A stretch of 14,216 nucleotides of DNA from Bacilli bacterium (GTDB taxonomy: Bacteria > Bacillota_I > Bacilli_A > RFN20 > CAG-826): the NCBI GenBank assembly GCA_017618495.1, contig JAFZUD010000062.1, forward strand, positions 1 through 14,216. Direction: 5' to 3'. A program made the translations under genes and the position numbers. The notes under the pieces were generated by a model, which ran no database searches, was not told the origin of the DNA, and worked only from the letters and a program-made list of their open reading frames with translations. Positions 1 through 5,483 of this stretch are shown here, piece after piece. Every line of letters begins with the position of its first letter. The stretch's first letter is position 1.

Positions 1-459
1 CATGTCTGGGCTAGCGGCTTTGAGAACACGTCTTGCAAGGTTCGAAGGCATGTCATCAACGGTATCGGCGACGTCATCGGCGTATTGCTCATTGATCATC
101 GCGATAAGCTCACGGTCGCTCATGGCGGTGACAAGTTCTTCTTTCTTGTCTTGGCTGAGCTCGGCGAATAAAGGCGCGGTCATCGATGGCTTAGCATACC
201 TAAATAAGGTAATAAGCTCTTTGATATCAATCTCTTCCGCAGCCTCAGCGATATCGGCGTCAGGAATGGTTTCGAAAATCTCACTGAGGGCTTTTCTGTC
301 GCGGGTTTTGATCGCGGCCTCAAGGTCTTCTGGGCCAAATCTCGATTGGGTGATCTCCTCAGAGGTAACCTCATCGATCGGAGTTTCTATTTCTTCGCTT
401 TCCGGTTCGACCTTCTCGATTTCTTCGGTCTCTTGGTTTTCGTTCTTTTCTTCGATCAT
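1..459 (-). CDS. mgtE: MgtE-type magnesium transporter, N-terminal part (runs off left edge)
   Basis: The 153 visible codons are open to the window edge, so only the N-terminus is seen. Residues 1-45 form an acidic, Glu-rich tail. From about residue 45 the protein shows the short helical repeats of the MgtE_N superhelix, such as ALSEIFETIPDADIAEAAEE, then KEELVTAMSDRELIAMI and ADDVADTVDDMPSNLARRVL. In the family this cytosolic domain is followed by CBS domains and five membrane helices, and closes the Mg2+ channel when Mg2+ is plentiful; those parts lie outside the window. The start is fixed by an excellent Shine-Dalgarno (AAGGAGG on the minus strand, 467-473) seven bases before the ATG. It is divergent from pduL. 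The 122-base gap is too short for an M-box Mg2+ riboswitch, and none is visible. MgtE is likely but rests on the N-domain alone. Confidence 0.82.
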   Translation of the reverse strand, partial: MIEEKNENQETEEIEKVEPESEEIETPIDEVTSEEITQSRFGPEDLEAAIKTRDRKALSEIFETIPDADIAEAAEEIDIKELITLFRYAKPSMTAPLFAELSQDKKEELVTAMSDRELIAMINEQYADDVADTVDDMPSNLARRVLKAASPDM

Positions 460-522
460 GTTGATACCTCCTTTTTGTCGTGCCTATTGTATGTCCTTTA
501 TACGCAAAAAAGGAAGTGCTTT

Positions 523-553
523 TTGTTTTTCTTTGCTACGCAAGAGTTATAAT
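523..553 (+). promoter_or_regulatory. Probable promoter of pduL-TSCPD operon
   Basis: There is a perfect -10 box TATAAT at 548-553. The best -35 candidate is TTGTTT at 523-528, with a long 19-base spacer, so the -35 is weak. The predicted start near 559-561 leaves a leader of about 22 bases carrying the SD GAGGAG (567-572) before the ATG at 582. The -10 is clear; the -35 is tentative. Confidence 0.55.
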
Positions 554-581
554 TAGTTGCCCAAAAGAGGAGAACCAAAAA

Positions 582-1211
582 ATGGAAGAATTAAAATTCA
601 TTGTCGAAACCAGCGCAAGGCACATCCACGTTACCCAGGAAACCCTTGATTATCTTATGCTCAGCGACGAGGAAATCGCTGCTGGAAAGCACGCTGAACT
701 CGAAGTCAGAAACCCACTTTCCCAGCCAGGCCAGTTCGCCAGCAACACCCGTCTTGATATCGTCGGCCCAGTCAACCCAAAGACCGGCAAAGAAGCCATG
801 CTCAAGAATGTTTCCATCCTTGGACCAGTGAGAAAAGAGAACCAGGTCGAAGTGAGCGGCACCGACGCCAGAACCCTTAAGGTCAGCGCCCCAGTCCGTG
901 AGAGCGGAGACATCGCTGGCAGCGCCCCAATCAAACTCGTCAACCCACTTAACGGCAAAGCCGTTGAGCTCAAAGAAGGCCTTATCGTTGCCAAACGTCA
1001 CATCCACATGACCCCAGCCGATGCCGAGAAGTTCGGCGTCAAGAATGGCGAAATCGTCCGTGTCCTCATCCCTGGAACCGGCCGTGAGACCATCTTCGGC
1101 GACACCGTCATCCGCGTCAGCGACAAGTACGCTCTTGCGATGCACATCGATACCGATGAAGCCAATGCCGCTTGGGCCGCTGGAACCATCTACGGAACCA
1201 TCGTCAAATAA
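582..1211 (+). CDS. pduL: PduL-type phosphate acyltransferase (phosphotransacylase)
   Basis: The 209-aa protein is about family length. PduL enzymes interconvert acyl-CoA and acyl-phosphate (propanoyl or acetyl), and with acetate kinase they make ATP from acetyl-CoA; they are unrelated to the Pta family. The two duplicated metal-binding motifs are visible: TSARHIHVT (His14, His16) and AKRHIHMTPADAE (His140, His142), plus His188 in AMHIDTDEANA. The protein begins directly with the catalytic domain and has no N-terminal encapsulation helix. No microcompartment shell genes are nearby, so a soluble housekeeping role in acetate metabolism is inferred. The start at 582 has SD GAGGAG nine bases upstream; the longer in-frame extension back to 480 would cross the promoter. 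The stop overlaps the next gene by one base (TAATG). Confidence 0.92.
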   Translation: MEELKFIVETSARHIHVTQETLDYLMLSDEEIAAGKHAELEVRNPLSQPGQFASNTRLDIVGPVNPKTGKEAMLKNVSILGPVRKENQVEVSGTDARTLKVSAPVRESGDIAGSAPIKLVNPLNGKAVELKEGLIVAKRHIHMTPADAEKFGVKNGEIVRVLIPGTGRETIFGDTVIRVSDKYALAMHIDTDEANAAWAAGTIYGTIVK

Positions 1212-1468
1212 TGAAAACCGTCCATTACCAGCCCACGGACGTCTGCGCTCGTGAGATGATAATCACCGTCGAGGGGGATACGATCGTCAAAGTCGAAACC
1301 CTCGGAGGTTGCCAAGGCAACAGGCAAGGCGTTGCGCGTCTATGCGAGGGAAGAAAGATCGATGAGGTCATCGCCCTTCTCGAAGGCATCAAATGCCACG
1401 GAAGCAGAACGGGAGAAACCTCTTGCCCAGACCAACTCGCCAAAGCGCTCAAATCCATCAAAGAATAA
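1211..1468 (+). CDS. Small TSCPD-domain protein (TIGR03905-like)
   Basis: This 85-aa protein carries the motif that names the TSCPD domain (ETSCPDQLA, Cys72) and other conserved-looking elements: VCARE (Cys12), LGGCQGNRQG (Cys34), ARLCEGR (Cys45) and IKCHGSRTG (Cys62). The TSCPD domain is known from the C-terminus of adenosylcobalamin-dependent ribonucleotide reductases and as stand-alone small proteins of unproven function. The five cysteines suggest metal or Fe-S binding, which is inference. The ATG overlaps the pduL stop by one base (TAATG), so translation is almost certainly coupled and the two genes share one mRNA. Its role beside a phosphotransacylase is unknown. Family assignment is confident; function is not. 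Confidence 0.85.
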   Translation: MKTVHYQPTDVCAREMIITVEGDTIVKVETLGGCQGNRQGVARLCEGRKIDEVIALLEGIKCHGSRTGETSCPDQLAKALKSIKE

Positions 1469-1472
1469 TTAA

Positions 1473-1500
1473 AGAAGGCCTCACAACTGAGGCCTTTTAT
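1473..1500 (+). terminator. Intrinsic terminator after the pduL-TSCPD operon
   Basis: The stem AAGGCCTCA (1475-1483) pairs with TGAGGCCTT (1488-1496) around a four-base loop and is followed by TTTT (1495-1498). It begins within ten bases of the stop codon and separates this operon from the metK unit. Confidence 0.9.
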
Positions 1501-1531
1501 CATGGGACTAACACATTTGAAATAACTCCTA

Positions 1532-1537
1532 TATAAT
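1532..1537 (+). promoter_or_regulatory. -10 box of the riboswitch-metK transcript
   Basis: A perfect TATAAT lies 17 bases before the first base of riboswitch stem P1 (1555). No good -35 is present at 16-18 bases upstream (the best is TAACAC-like at 1509-1514). The predicted start is near 1543-1545. Confidence 0.6.
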
Positions 1538-1554
1538 ATCGTCCGAGCGAAAAG

Positions 1555-1660
1555 CTAGTATCAAGAAGCGCTTATAAAGGACTGCGAAAAAGCGCTAGCA
1601 ACTCCTCTATAGAGGTAAGTGCTCGTCCTTAGCCGGGGCCCACCCCTGGAGCGATGCTAG
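1555..1660 (+). promoter_or_regulatory. SAM riboswitch aptamer (SAM-I clan, compact P2)
   Basis: The aptamer sits between a TATAAT box and a terminator directly before metK. P1 pairs CTAGTATC (1555-1562) with GATGCTAG (1653-1660). The conserved J1/2 ATCAAGA follows. P2 pairs AGCGCTT (1567-1573) with AAGCGCT (1590-1596). Conserved AGCAAC (1597-1602) opens P3 (1601-1620, CCTC/GAGG at the tip), followed by the S-box-like AAGTGCT (1617-1623). P2-loop bases AAGGAC (1577-1582) match GTCCTT (1625-1630), a perfect six-base pseudoknot. P4 is at 1633-1649. SAM binding would stabilise P1 and favour the downstream terminator, switching metK off when SAM is plentiful. P2 appears to lack the kink-turn and P2b of ordinary SAM-I, which suggests the SAM-I/IV variant group. 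Confidence 0.88.
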
Positions 1661-1675
1661 AGGAATGGACAGAAC

Positions 1676-1704
1676 AGAGCCTTCCACTTGGTGGGAGGCT
1701 TTTT
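1676..1704 (+). terminator. Riboswitch-controlled intrinsic terminator upstream of metK
   Basis: A ten-base stem pairs AGCCTTCCAC (1678-1687) with GTGGGAGGCT (1691-1700) around loop TTG, followed by TTTTT (1700-1704). The 5' half CCTTCC (1680-1685) can alternatively pair with GGAATGG just after P1 (1662-1668, one bulge), a plausible antiterminator. It ends 16 bases before the metK ATG. Confidence 0.88.
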
Positions 1705-1720
1705 ACTCGAAAGGTTATTT

Positions 1721-2893
1721 ATGGAAAAGATATTATTCACCAGTGAATCCGTCAGCGAAGGACATCCTGACAAAGTCTGCGACCAGATCTCTGACGCGAT
1801 TCTTGACGCTACACTCGCCGGCGACCCGGATTCACACGTTGCCTGTGAGGTTTTCGCAACCACCGAATTCATCCTCATCGGAGGCGAAATCACCAGCAAA
1901 ACCCACCCGGATTATGAAAAAATCGCCAGAAAAGTCCTCCGCGATATCGGTTACACTTCTGCGGAAAAAGGCATTGGCTGCGACACTTGCAAGATCGAAG
2001 TAAAAGTTCAAGAACAGTCCCCAGATATCAATATGGGCGTCTCTCGTGGCTCCCTTCTTGAGATGGGCGCTGGCGACCAAGGAATGATGTTTGGATATGC
2101 CTCAAATGAGAGCAAGAACTACATGCCTCTTCCTATTTCTATCGCGCACGCGTTAGTCAAGAAGGCCAGTGAGCTTAGAAAGAACGGATCCTTCGCCCAC
2201 GCTAGACCAGACATGAAGTCTCAGGTCACCATCGATTACACCGACCACGGCCATCCACGCATCGACACCGTTTTGATGTCCATCCAGAACGACCCAGAGA
2301 CCGATATGAAAGCCTTCCGTGAATTCGTTTCCGAGAAGATCATGAAGGAAGTCGCTAGAGAGTTTGGCCTCAATGATGACTTCAAGATCCTCATCAACCC
2401 AACCGGAAGATTCGTCATCGGAGGTCCTGCCGGAGACACTGGTCTCACTGGCAGAAAGATCATCGTCGACACTTATGGAGGAAGCGCCCACCATGGAGGC
2501 GGAGCTTTCTCTGGCAAAGACCCAAGCAAGGTTGATAGAAGCGCCTGCTATTACGCCAGATACATCGCCAAGAACCTTGTTGCTGCTGGAGCCGCTGACA
2601 GAATGGAAGTCCAACTTGCCTATGCGATTGGAATCCCTGAGCCTGTCTCCATCAATATCTCAACCTTCAAGACCAGCCGTTACACCGATGAAGTCATTCT
2701 TGAAGCCATCAAAAAGTTCTTTGATGCGAGACCTGGAGCGATCATCCAGAAGTTCTCCCTCAACAAACCTAAGTTCAAATACCTTGATACAACCGTTTAC
2801 GGTGCCTTTGGTAGAGATGAGCTCAATCTCCCATGGGAAGAACTCGATAAGGTTCAGGAACTTAAGGAATTCTTCGCTAAACACACCAAATAA
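1721..2893 (+). CDS. metK: S-adenosylmethionine synthetase (methionine adenosyltransferase)
   Basis: MetK makes S-adenosylmethionine from methionine and ATP in the cytosol; it works as a tetramer with Mg2+ and K+. The 390-aa length is normal for the family. Signatures in order: SVSEGHPDKVCDQISDAILD (10-29, with ATP-contacting His15), GEITSK (55-60), the hexapeptide-type signature GAGDQGMMFGYA (117-128), GGPAGDTGLTGRKIIVDTYG, and the glycine-rich loop GGGAFSGKDPSKVDRS. The ATG at 1721 is chosen because MEKILFTSESVSEGH is the usual N-terminus; an in-frame TTG at 1688 would lie inside the leader terminator. SD is a modest AAAGG (1710-1714). It is monocistronic, with its own promoter, SAM riboswitch and terminator, so it is feedback-controlled by its product. 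Confidence 0.98.
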   Translation: MEKILFTSESVSEGHPDKVCDQISDAILDATLAGDPDSHVACEVFATTEFILIGGEITSKTHPDYEKIARKVLRDIGYTSAEKGIGCDTCKIEVKVQEQSPDINMGVSRGSLLEMGAGDQGMMFGYASNESKNYMPLPISIAHALVKKASELRKNGSFAHARPDMKSQVTIDYTDHGHPRIDTVLMSIQNDPETDMKAFREFVSEKIMKEVAREFGLNDDFKILINPTGRFVIGGPAGDTGLTGRKIIVDTYGGSAHHGGGAFSGKDPSKVDRSACYYARYIAKNLVAAGAADRMEVQLAYAIGIPEPVSINISTFKTSRYTDEVILEAIKKFFDARPGAIIQKFSLNKPKFKYLDTTVYGAFGRDELNLPWEELDKVQELKEFFAKHTK

Positions 2894-2918
2894 ACCCCCA
2901 TTTAGTGAACAAATACCA

Positions 2919-2948
2919 AGCCCCTTAGATAAACTGAGGGGTTTTAAA
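2919..2948 (+). terminator. Intrinsic terminator after metK
   Basis: CCCCTTAG (2921-2928) pairs with CTGAGGGG (2934-2941; one U-G) around a five-base loop, followed by TTTT and an A/T-rich stretch. It lies 25 bases after the metK stop. Confidence 0.85.
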
Positions 2949-3010
2949 ATGCCCTGAAATTTACATTTTGGAAATAGCAACGATGAGAGGCTTCCTCTGG
3001 AGCATAAGTA

Positions 3011-3039
3011 TTTATCTTTTTAGTGATTCTAAATACAAT
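3011..3039 (+). promoter_or_regulatory. Possible promoter of hpf
   Basis: TACAAT at 3034-3039 with TTTATC at 3011-3016 gives a 17-base spacer and a predicted start near 3046, leaving a leader of about 34 bases. A small hairpin AGGAT-ATTT-ATCCT (3051-3064) follows and abuts the SD. The -35 is weak, so this is tentative. Confidence 0.4.
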
Positions 3040-3079
3040 ATAGGTAAAGAAGGATATTTATCCTGGAGGTACATAGGGT

Positions 3080-3634
3080 ATGAAATACCAAATCGTCGGA
3101 AAGAACACTACAATCACCGATTCTATTCGTGCTGCCATCGAGAAAAAGCTCAGCAGAATGGACAAGTACTTTGTGGATGGAGACAACGTCCTTTGCCGTG
3201 CTGTTGTCGTTACCTACAAAGTTGGAGCCAAGGTCGAAATCACGATCTTCACCAAAGAGATGGACTTCAGAACTGAGGTCCGCGCTAACGACTTCTATGA
3301 TTCTGTCGATACTGCCATTGACAAGTTAGAAGATCAAATGAGAAGACTTAAAACTCGCTTCGGCAAAAAGAAATCCGGAATCTCTCTCGGACGCTCAATC
3401 GCCTTCGAAAATTTCCAGGCTGAAGAGGAAGCCGATGAGAAAGATGAGGTTGTCAGAACCAAGTCTATCTACCTTGATCCAATGACCTTAGATGACGCTA
3501 TCACCAGAATGGAAGCGCTCGGACATTCCTTCTTCGTCTACCTCGATGAAGAAGATAATGAAATCTCCGTTGCCTATAAGCGTTTAGATGGCGGATATGG
3601 CGTCATTCAGGTTGAAAATAAGTTAAAAGACTAA
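3080..3634 (+). CDS. hpf: Long-form ribosome hibernation promoting factor
   Basis: The 184-aa protein has the two-domain layout of long HPF. Residues 1-97 form the S30AE domain (YQIVGKNTTITDSIRAAIEK, then EITIFTKEMDFRTEVRANDF and the basic helix DQMRRLKTRFGKKK). An acidic linker spans about 110-124. The C-terminal dimerisation domain spans about 126-180 (TKSIYLDPMTLDDAITRMEALGHSFFVYLD, read in two parts, ending DGGYGVIQ). In Firmicutes, long HPF binds the 30S decoding region and its C-terminal domain pairs two ribosomes into inactive 100S dimers. The SD TGGAGGT (3064-3070) lies nine bases before the ATG. It is a single-gene unit with its own terminator. A stress or stationary-phase signal would be expected, but I see no convincing alternative sigma factor promoter. 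Confidence 0.95.
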   Translation: MKYQIVGKNTTITDSIRAAIEKKLSRMDKYFVDGDNVLCRAVVVTYKVGAKVEITIFTKEMDFRTEVRANDFYDSVDTAIDKLEDQMRRLKTRFGKKKSGISLGRSIAFENFQAEEEADEKDEVVRTKSIYLDPMTLDDAITRMEALGHSFFVYLDEEDNEISVAYKRLDGGYGVIQVENKLKD

Positions 3635-3644
3635 TCAACAAAAG

Positions 3645-3676
3645 TTAAGGGCCCATCGGGCTCTTTTCTTTTTGTC
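3645..3676 (+). terminator. Intrinsic terminator after hpf
   Basis: AGGGCCC (3648-3654) pairs with GGGCTCT (3658-3664) around loop ATC, followed by a T-rich tail (TTTTCTTTTTG). It is ten bases or so beyond the hpf stop. Confidence 0.87.
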
Positions 3677-3685
3677 TTTTAAAAA

Positions 3686-3714
3686 TTAGGTAACAAACAA
3701 AAGAAGTTGCCTAA
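3686..3714. repeat. Inverted repeat overlapping a -35 box, candidate operator
   Basis: The arms TTAGGTAAC (3686-3694) and GTTGCCTAA (3706-3714) match at eight of nine positions (the ninth allows G-U), with an 11-base A-rich spacer. The right arm contains the -35 TTGCCT (3707-3712) of the following promoter, so a dimeric protein bound here would block RNA polymerase. There is no T-tract after it, so a terminator is unlikely. An autoregulator encoded by the downstream cassette is a possibility only. Confidence 0.55.
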
Positions 3715-3734
3715 CCAAATAGAAGAATTATAAT
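3707..3734 (+). promoter_or_regulatory. Promoter of the zeta-like cassette, predicted leaderless
   Basis: TTGCCT (3707-3712), a 16-base spacer and a perfect TATAAT (3729-3734). The ATG at 3741 begins seven bases after the -10, which is where transcription should start, and no SD precedes it. Confidence 0.72.
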
Positions 3735-3740
3735 GGTTGT

Positions 3741-4052
3741 ATGAGAAAAACGCTGACCAAAAAGATCATCAAAGGTAAGGAGTATTTCTATCTCGTTTTC
3801 CGCAAGAATGGGGTGCTCAAGAGCCAGTACCTCGGCGGAGCTTCCTCGATGAAATACAAGAAGTACCTTTTCAAACTCACAGCGGAATCTGGCTCATATG
3901 GCATCGATAAAGCAAGGCACAAAAACTTCTCAAAAGGTGCGCCTGTCGTTTATGTCGAAAATGGCTTTTTGGTTGACGAATATAAAAACGGCACGAAAGA
4001 GTATCTCAATAGCAAACTCCAGGTCGTGAAAGTGGTGGCGAAACATGATTGA
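3741..4052 (+). CDS. Small basic protein, unknown; first gene of the kinase cassette
   Basis: I do not recognise the family. The 103-aa protein is soluble and Lys-rich, with no membrane segment or cysteine. Residues 9-32 (IIKGKEYFYLVFRKNGVLKS, then QYLGG) read as a beta-hairpin of a kind often seen in DNA-associated proteins. Residues 68-90 contain a second strand-turn-strand unit (PVVYVENGFLVDEYKNGTKE). It overlaps the zeta-like kinase gene by eight bases (ATGATTGA), so the two are translated together, and it comes first, the usual order for an antitoxin before its toxin. An antitoxin or repressor role is inference from position only. It ends with TGA. The start has no SD and coincides with the predicted transcription start of a strong promoter. 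Confidence 0.75.
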   Translation: MRKTLTKKIIKGKEYFYLVFRKNGVLKSQYLGGASSMKYKKYLFKLTAESGSYGIDKARHKNFSKGAPVVYVENGFLVDEYKNGTKEYLNSKLQVVKVVAKHD

Positions 4053-4548
4053 AGAACAACCTCAATTAATCGTTATAGCAGGAGTGCCTGGCAGTGGTCG
4101 TTCCACTTTCGCCAAGTGCTACAAGAATGCCTTCATCCATTCCCTCCCTTTGATGTCCTTCAAAGAGGGTTTAAGCAGTGGAGAGTCTTTCTCAACCATC
4201 CTCGCGCTTGCCGCACCTGAGGATATGGTTAATCTCCAGAAAGCCCATCGTCGTGGCTACCGCATCACGATCTATTACATGTTCACCGGCAGACTCCTCT
4301 CAATGCTCAGGGCGAGGTATCGCCAAATAGCAGAAGGAATCCCTTTCAGCGAATCCTCATTCAAAAAGAACTATGCCGCCTCATACAAAGGACTCATTTC
4401 CACCTACCAAAGATGTGAGATCGTCTTCTTCATACGTAACCAAAAGGAATTCGAGTTCTTAGCCGCTTACGACCCAAAGAAAACCTCATTAGAGGTCTTC
4501 TCCAAGGCCCTTAAAGTGGTGAAAACCTCAGTAGATGCCATAAAATGA
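4045..4548 (+). CDS. Zeta-toxin-like P-loop kinase, degenerate Walker A
   Basis: The 167-aa protein has an N-terminal P-loop after a hydrophobic strand (LIVIAGVPGSGRSTF, 8-22). A middle segment, ESFSTIL then LQKAHRRGYRITIYYMF and MLRARYRQIAEGIPFSESSF, followed by KKNYAASYKGLI, parallels the zeta-toxin/COG4185 family (SFxxETTLS, then GYxVxLxY, then RVxxGGHxIPxxxIxxRYxxSLxNL). Zeta toxins phosphorylate UDP-N-acetylamino sugars and poison wall synthesis. Here key features are missing: the Walker A lysine is Arg19, the helix between the P-loop and SF motif is much shorter, the ETT motif is STI, and GGH is absent. It may therefore be inactive, altered in substrate, or a binding protein. It overlaps the upstream small gene by eight bases and ends with TGA. 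Family assignment is moderate; activity is doubtful. Confidence 0.72.
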   Translation: MIEEQPQLIVIAGVPGSGRSTFAKCYKNAFIHSLPLMSFKEGLSSGESFSTILALAAPEDMVNLQKAHRRGYRITIYYMFTGRLLSMLRARYRQIAEGIPFSESSFKKNYAASYKGLISTYQRCEIVFFIRNQKEFEFLAAYDPKKTSLEVFSKALKVVKTSVDAIK

Positions 4549-4558
4549 GCATTTCCCT

Positions 4559-4587
4559 TTGTTAAAAACAAAAGGTTAGTTTAGAAT
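4559..4587 (+). promoter_or_regulatory. Promoter of the HAD operon, predicted nearly leaderless
   Basis: TTGTTA (4559-4564), exactly 17 bases, then TAGAAT (4582-4587). The predicted start is near 4594, only about three bases before the ATG at 4597, and no SD is present. The -35 lies inside an imperfect inverted repeat, CCTTTGTT (4556-4563) with AACAAAAGG (4567-4575, one extra A), which could act as an operator. Confidence 0.68.
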
Positions 4588-4596
4588 AATGCAACC

Positions 4597-5466
4597 ATGA
4601 AGTCTGTGAAGCTGATTGCAACCGATTTGGATGGAACCCTTTTCTATCCTAAGAAACGCTCCCATATGGTTACCAAAGAGAACCGCGCTTTCATCCACCG
4701 CTTTGTCGGTGATGGGGGACGCATTCTTTTAGTTACCGGAAGAAACGCCTATTTCGGAGAAAAAGTCGGCTCCAAGATCGGACATCCTTTTGACTACATC
4801 GCCTGCAACGGTTCGCTCGTCGTTTCCGGTGGCAAGCGAATCTTTGAGAAAGGCATCCCAAACGAAGAAGCGAGGAAAATCGTCGCCGATCTTCAAAACG
4901 ACCATGAAGCGAAATTAATCTTCCTCTTCACCAAAGACCATAATATGGTCTGCCAGAGGAAAGAGATCGCCAAATGGGTGAAGATGGGCTATTCGATCTA
5001 CCGCATCTTCGAAGGCACATACCGTGAGCCATATTTCAAAGATGACGAGCTCTTTGAAAAAGAACTCGAAAGCGGCATGATCTACAAGATTCTCATGTTC
5101 CCAGGCTTCGGTAAAAAGAGCATCCCATTCTCCTTCGAACTAGCCAAGAAGCTTCAGCCTATGTACCCAGATCTCAACATAGTTGCCTCAGAGCAAGCTA
5201 TCGAGATTACAGCCCAAGGCTGCACCAAGAGAGAGGGGCTTTCGTTTTATCTTGATTATAATCAAATCAATGTGGATAATGTTTTAGTCGTCGGCGATTC
5301 TGGCAATGATATTTCTATGTTCCAAGCATTCCCTGGAAGAAGCTTCTGCATGGATCACAGTCTCGAAGACGTTAAGCAACACGCTTCGTTTGTGATCAAG
5401 CGTTTCAGTGATATCGAGAATTACGTCTACCCATCTGCGGAGACTACCGCTGAAACAAACGATTAA
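4597..5466 (+). CDS. Cof-type HAD-superfamily phosphatase (IIB), first gene of operon
   Basis: The 289-aa protein carries all four HAD motifs: I, ATDLDGTLF (nucleophile Asp10, acid/base Asp12); II, LLVTGRN (Thr47); III, Lys211 in CTKREGL; IV, VVGDSGNDISMF (Asp234, Asp238). The large insert between motifs II and III is the type-IIB cap. Cof-type enzymes dephosphorylate sugar phosphates, flavin nucleotides or related small molecules; the substrate cannot be told here. The region after motif IV (QAFPGRSFCMDHSLEDVKQH) departs from the usual AGxxVAMGNA pattern, so it is a divergent member. It has no SD and its promoter's -10 lies nine bases before the ATG. The next gene follows after 17 bases with a good SD, so it heads a three-gene transcript ending at 6928. 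Confidence 0.9.
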   Translation: MKSVKLIATDLDGTLFYPKKRSHMVTKENRAFIHRFVGDGGRILLVTGRNAYFGEKVGSKIGHPFDYIACNGSLVVSGGKRIFEKGIPNEEARKIVADLQNDHEAKLIFLFTKDHNMVCQRKEIAKWVKMGYSIYRIFEGTYREPYFKDDELFEKELESGMIYKILMFPGFGKKSIPFSFELAKKLQPMYPDLNIVASEQAIEITAQGCTKREGLSFYLDYNQINVDNVLVVGDSGNDISMFQAFPGRSFCMDHSLEDVKQHASFVIKRFSDIENYVYPSAETTAETND

Positions 5467-5483
5467 AAGGAAGGCATTTACAC

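Noticed and set aside
480..581. In-frame upstream extension of pduL
   Set aside because: It would cover the TATAAT box and SD, adds a non-conserved hydrophobic leader, and the PduL catalytic domain begins right after the ATG at 582.
591..1145. Long open frames opposite or out of frame with known genes (also 2364-2957, 5901-6611, 8445-8948)
   Set aside because: They lie wholly inside well-recognised or clearly codon-biased genes, show no family features and no SD or promoter of their own.
1688..1720. TTG start extending metK by 11 residues
   Set aside because: The TTG is in the loop of the riboswitch terminator, and MEKILFTSESVSEGH at 1721 is the family's normal N-terminus.
1538..1720. Methionine T-box, or a housekeeping RNA (6S, SRP) in the metK leader
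   Set aside because: No T-box core or specifier arrangement and no SRP or 6S signature; the SAM-I elements and pseudoknot account for the sequence.
2986..2998. Hairpin AGAGG-CTT-CCTCT between metK and hpf
   Set aside because: It is short and has no T-tract; the metK terminator at 2919-2948 already explains termination. I see no further feature in 2949-3010.
3076..3081. GGGTAT resembling a SigB -10 before hpf
   Set aside because: It overlaps the hpf start codon and has no GTTT-type -35 at the right distance.
4045..4548. Mycoplasma-type genetic code (TGA as Trp)
   Set aside because: TGA is the natural stop of two overlapping genes here, and all tryptophans in conserved genes are TGG.
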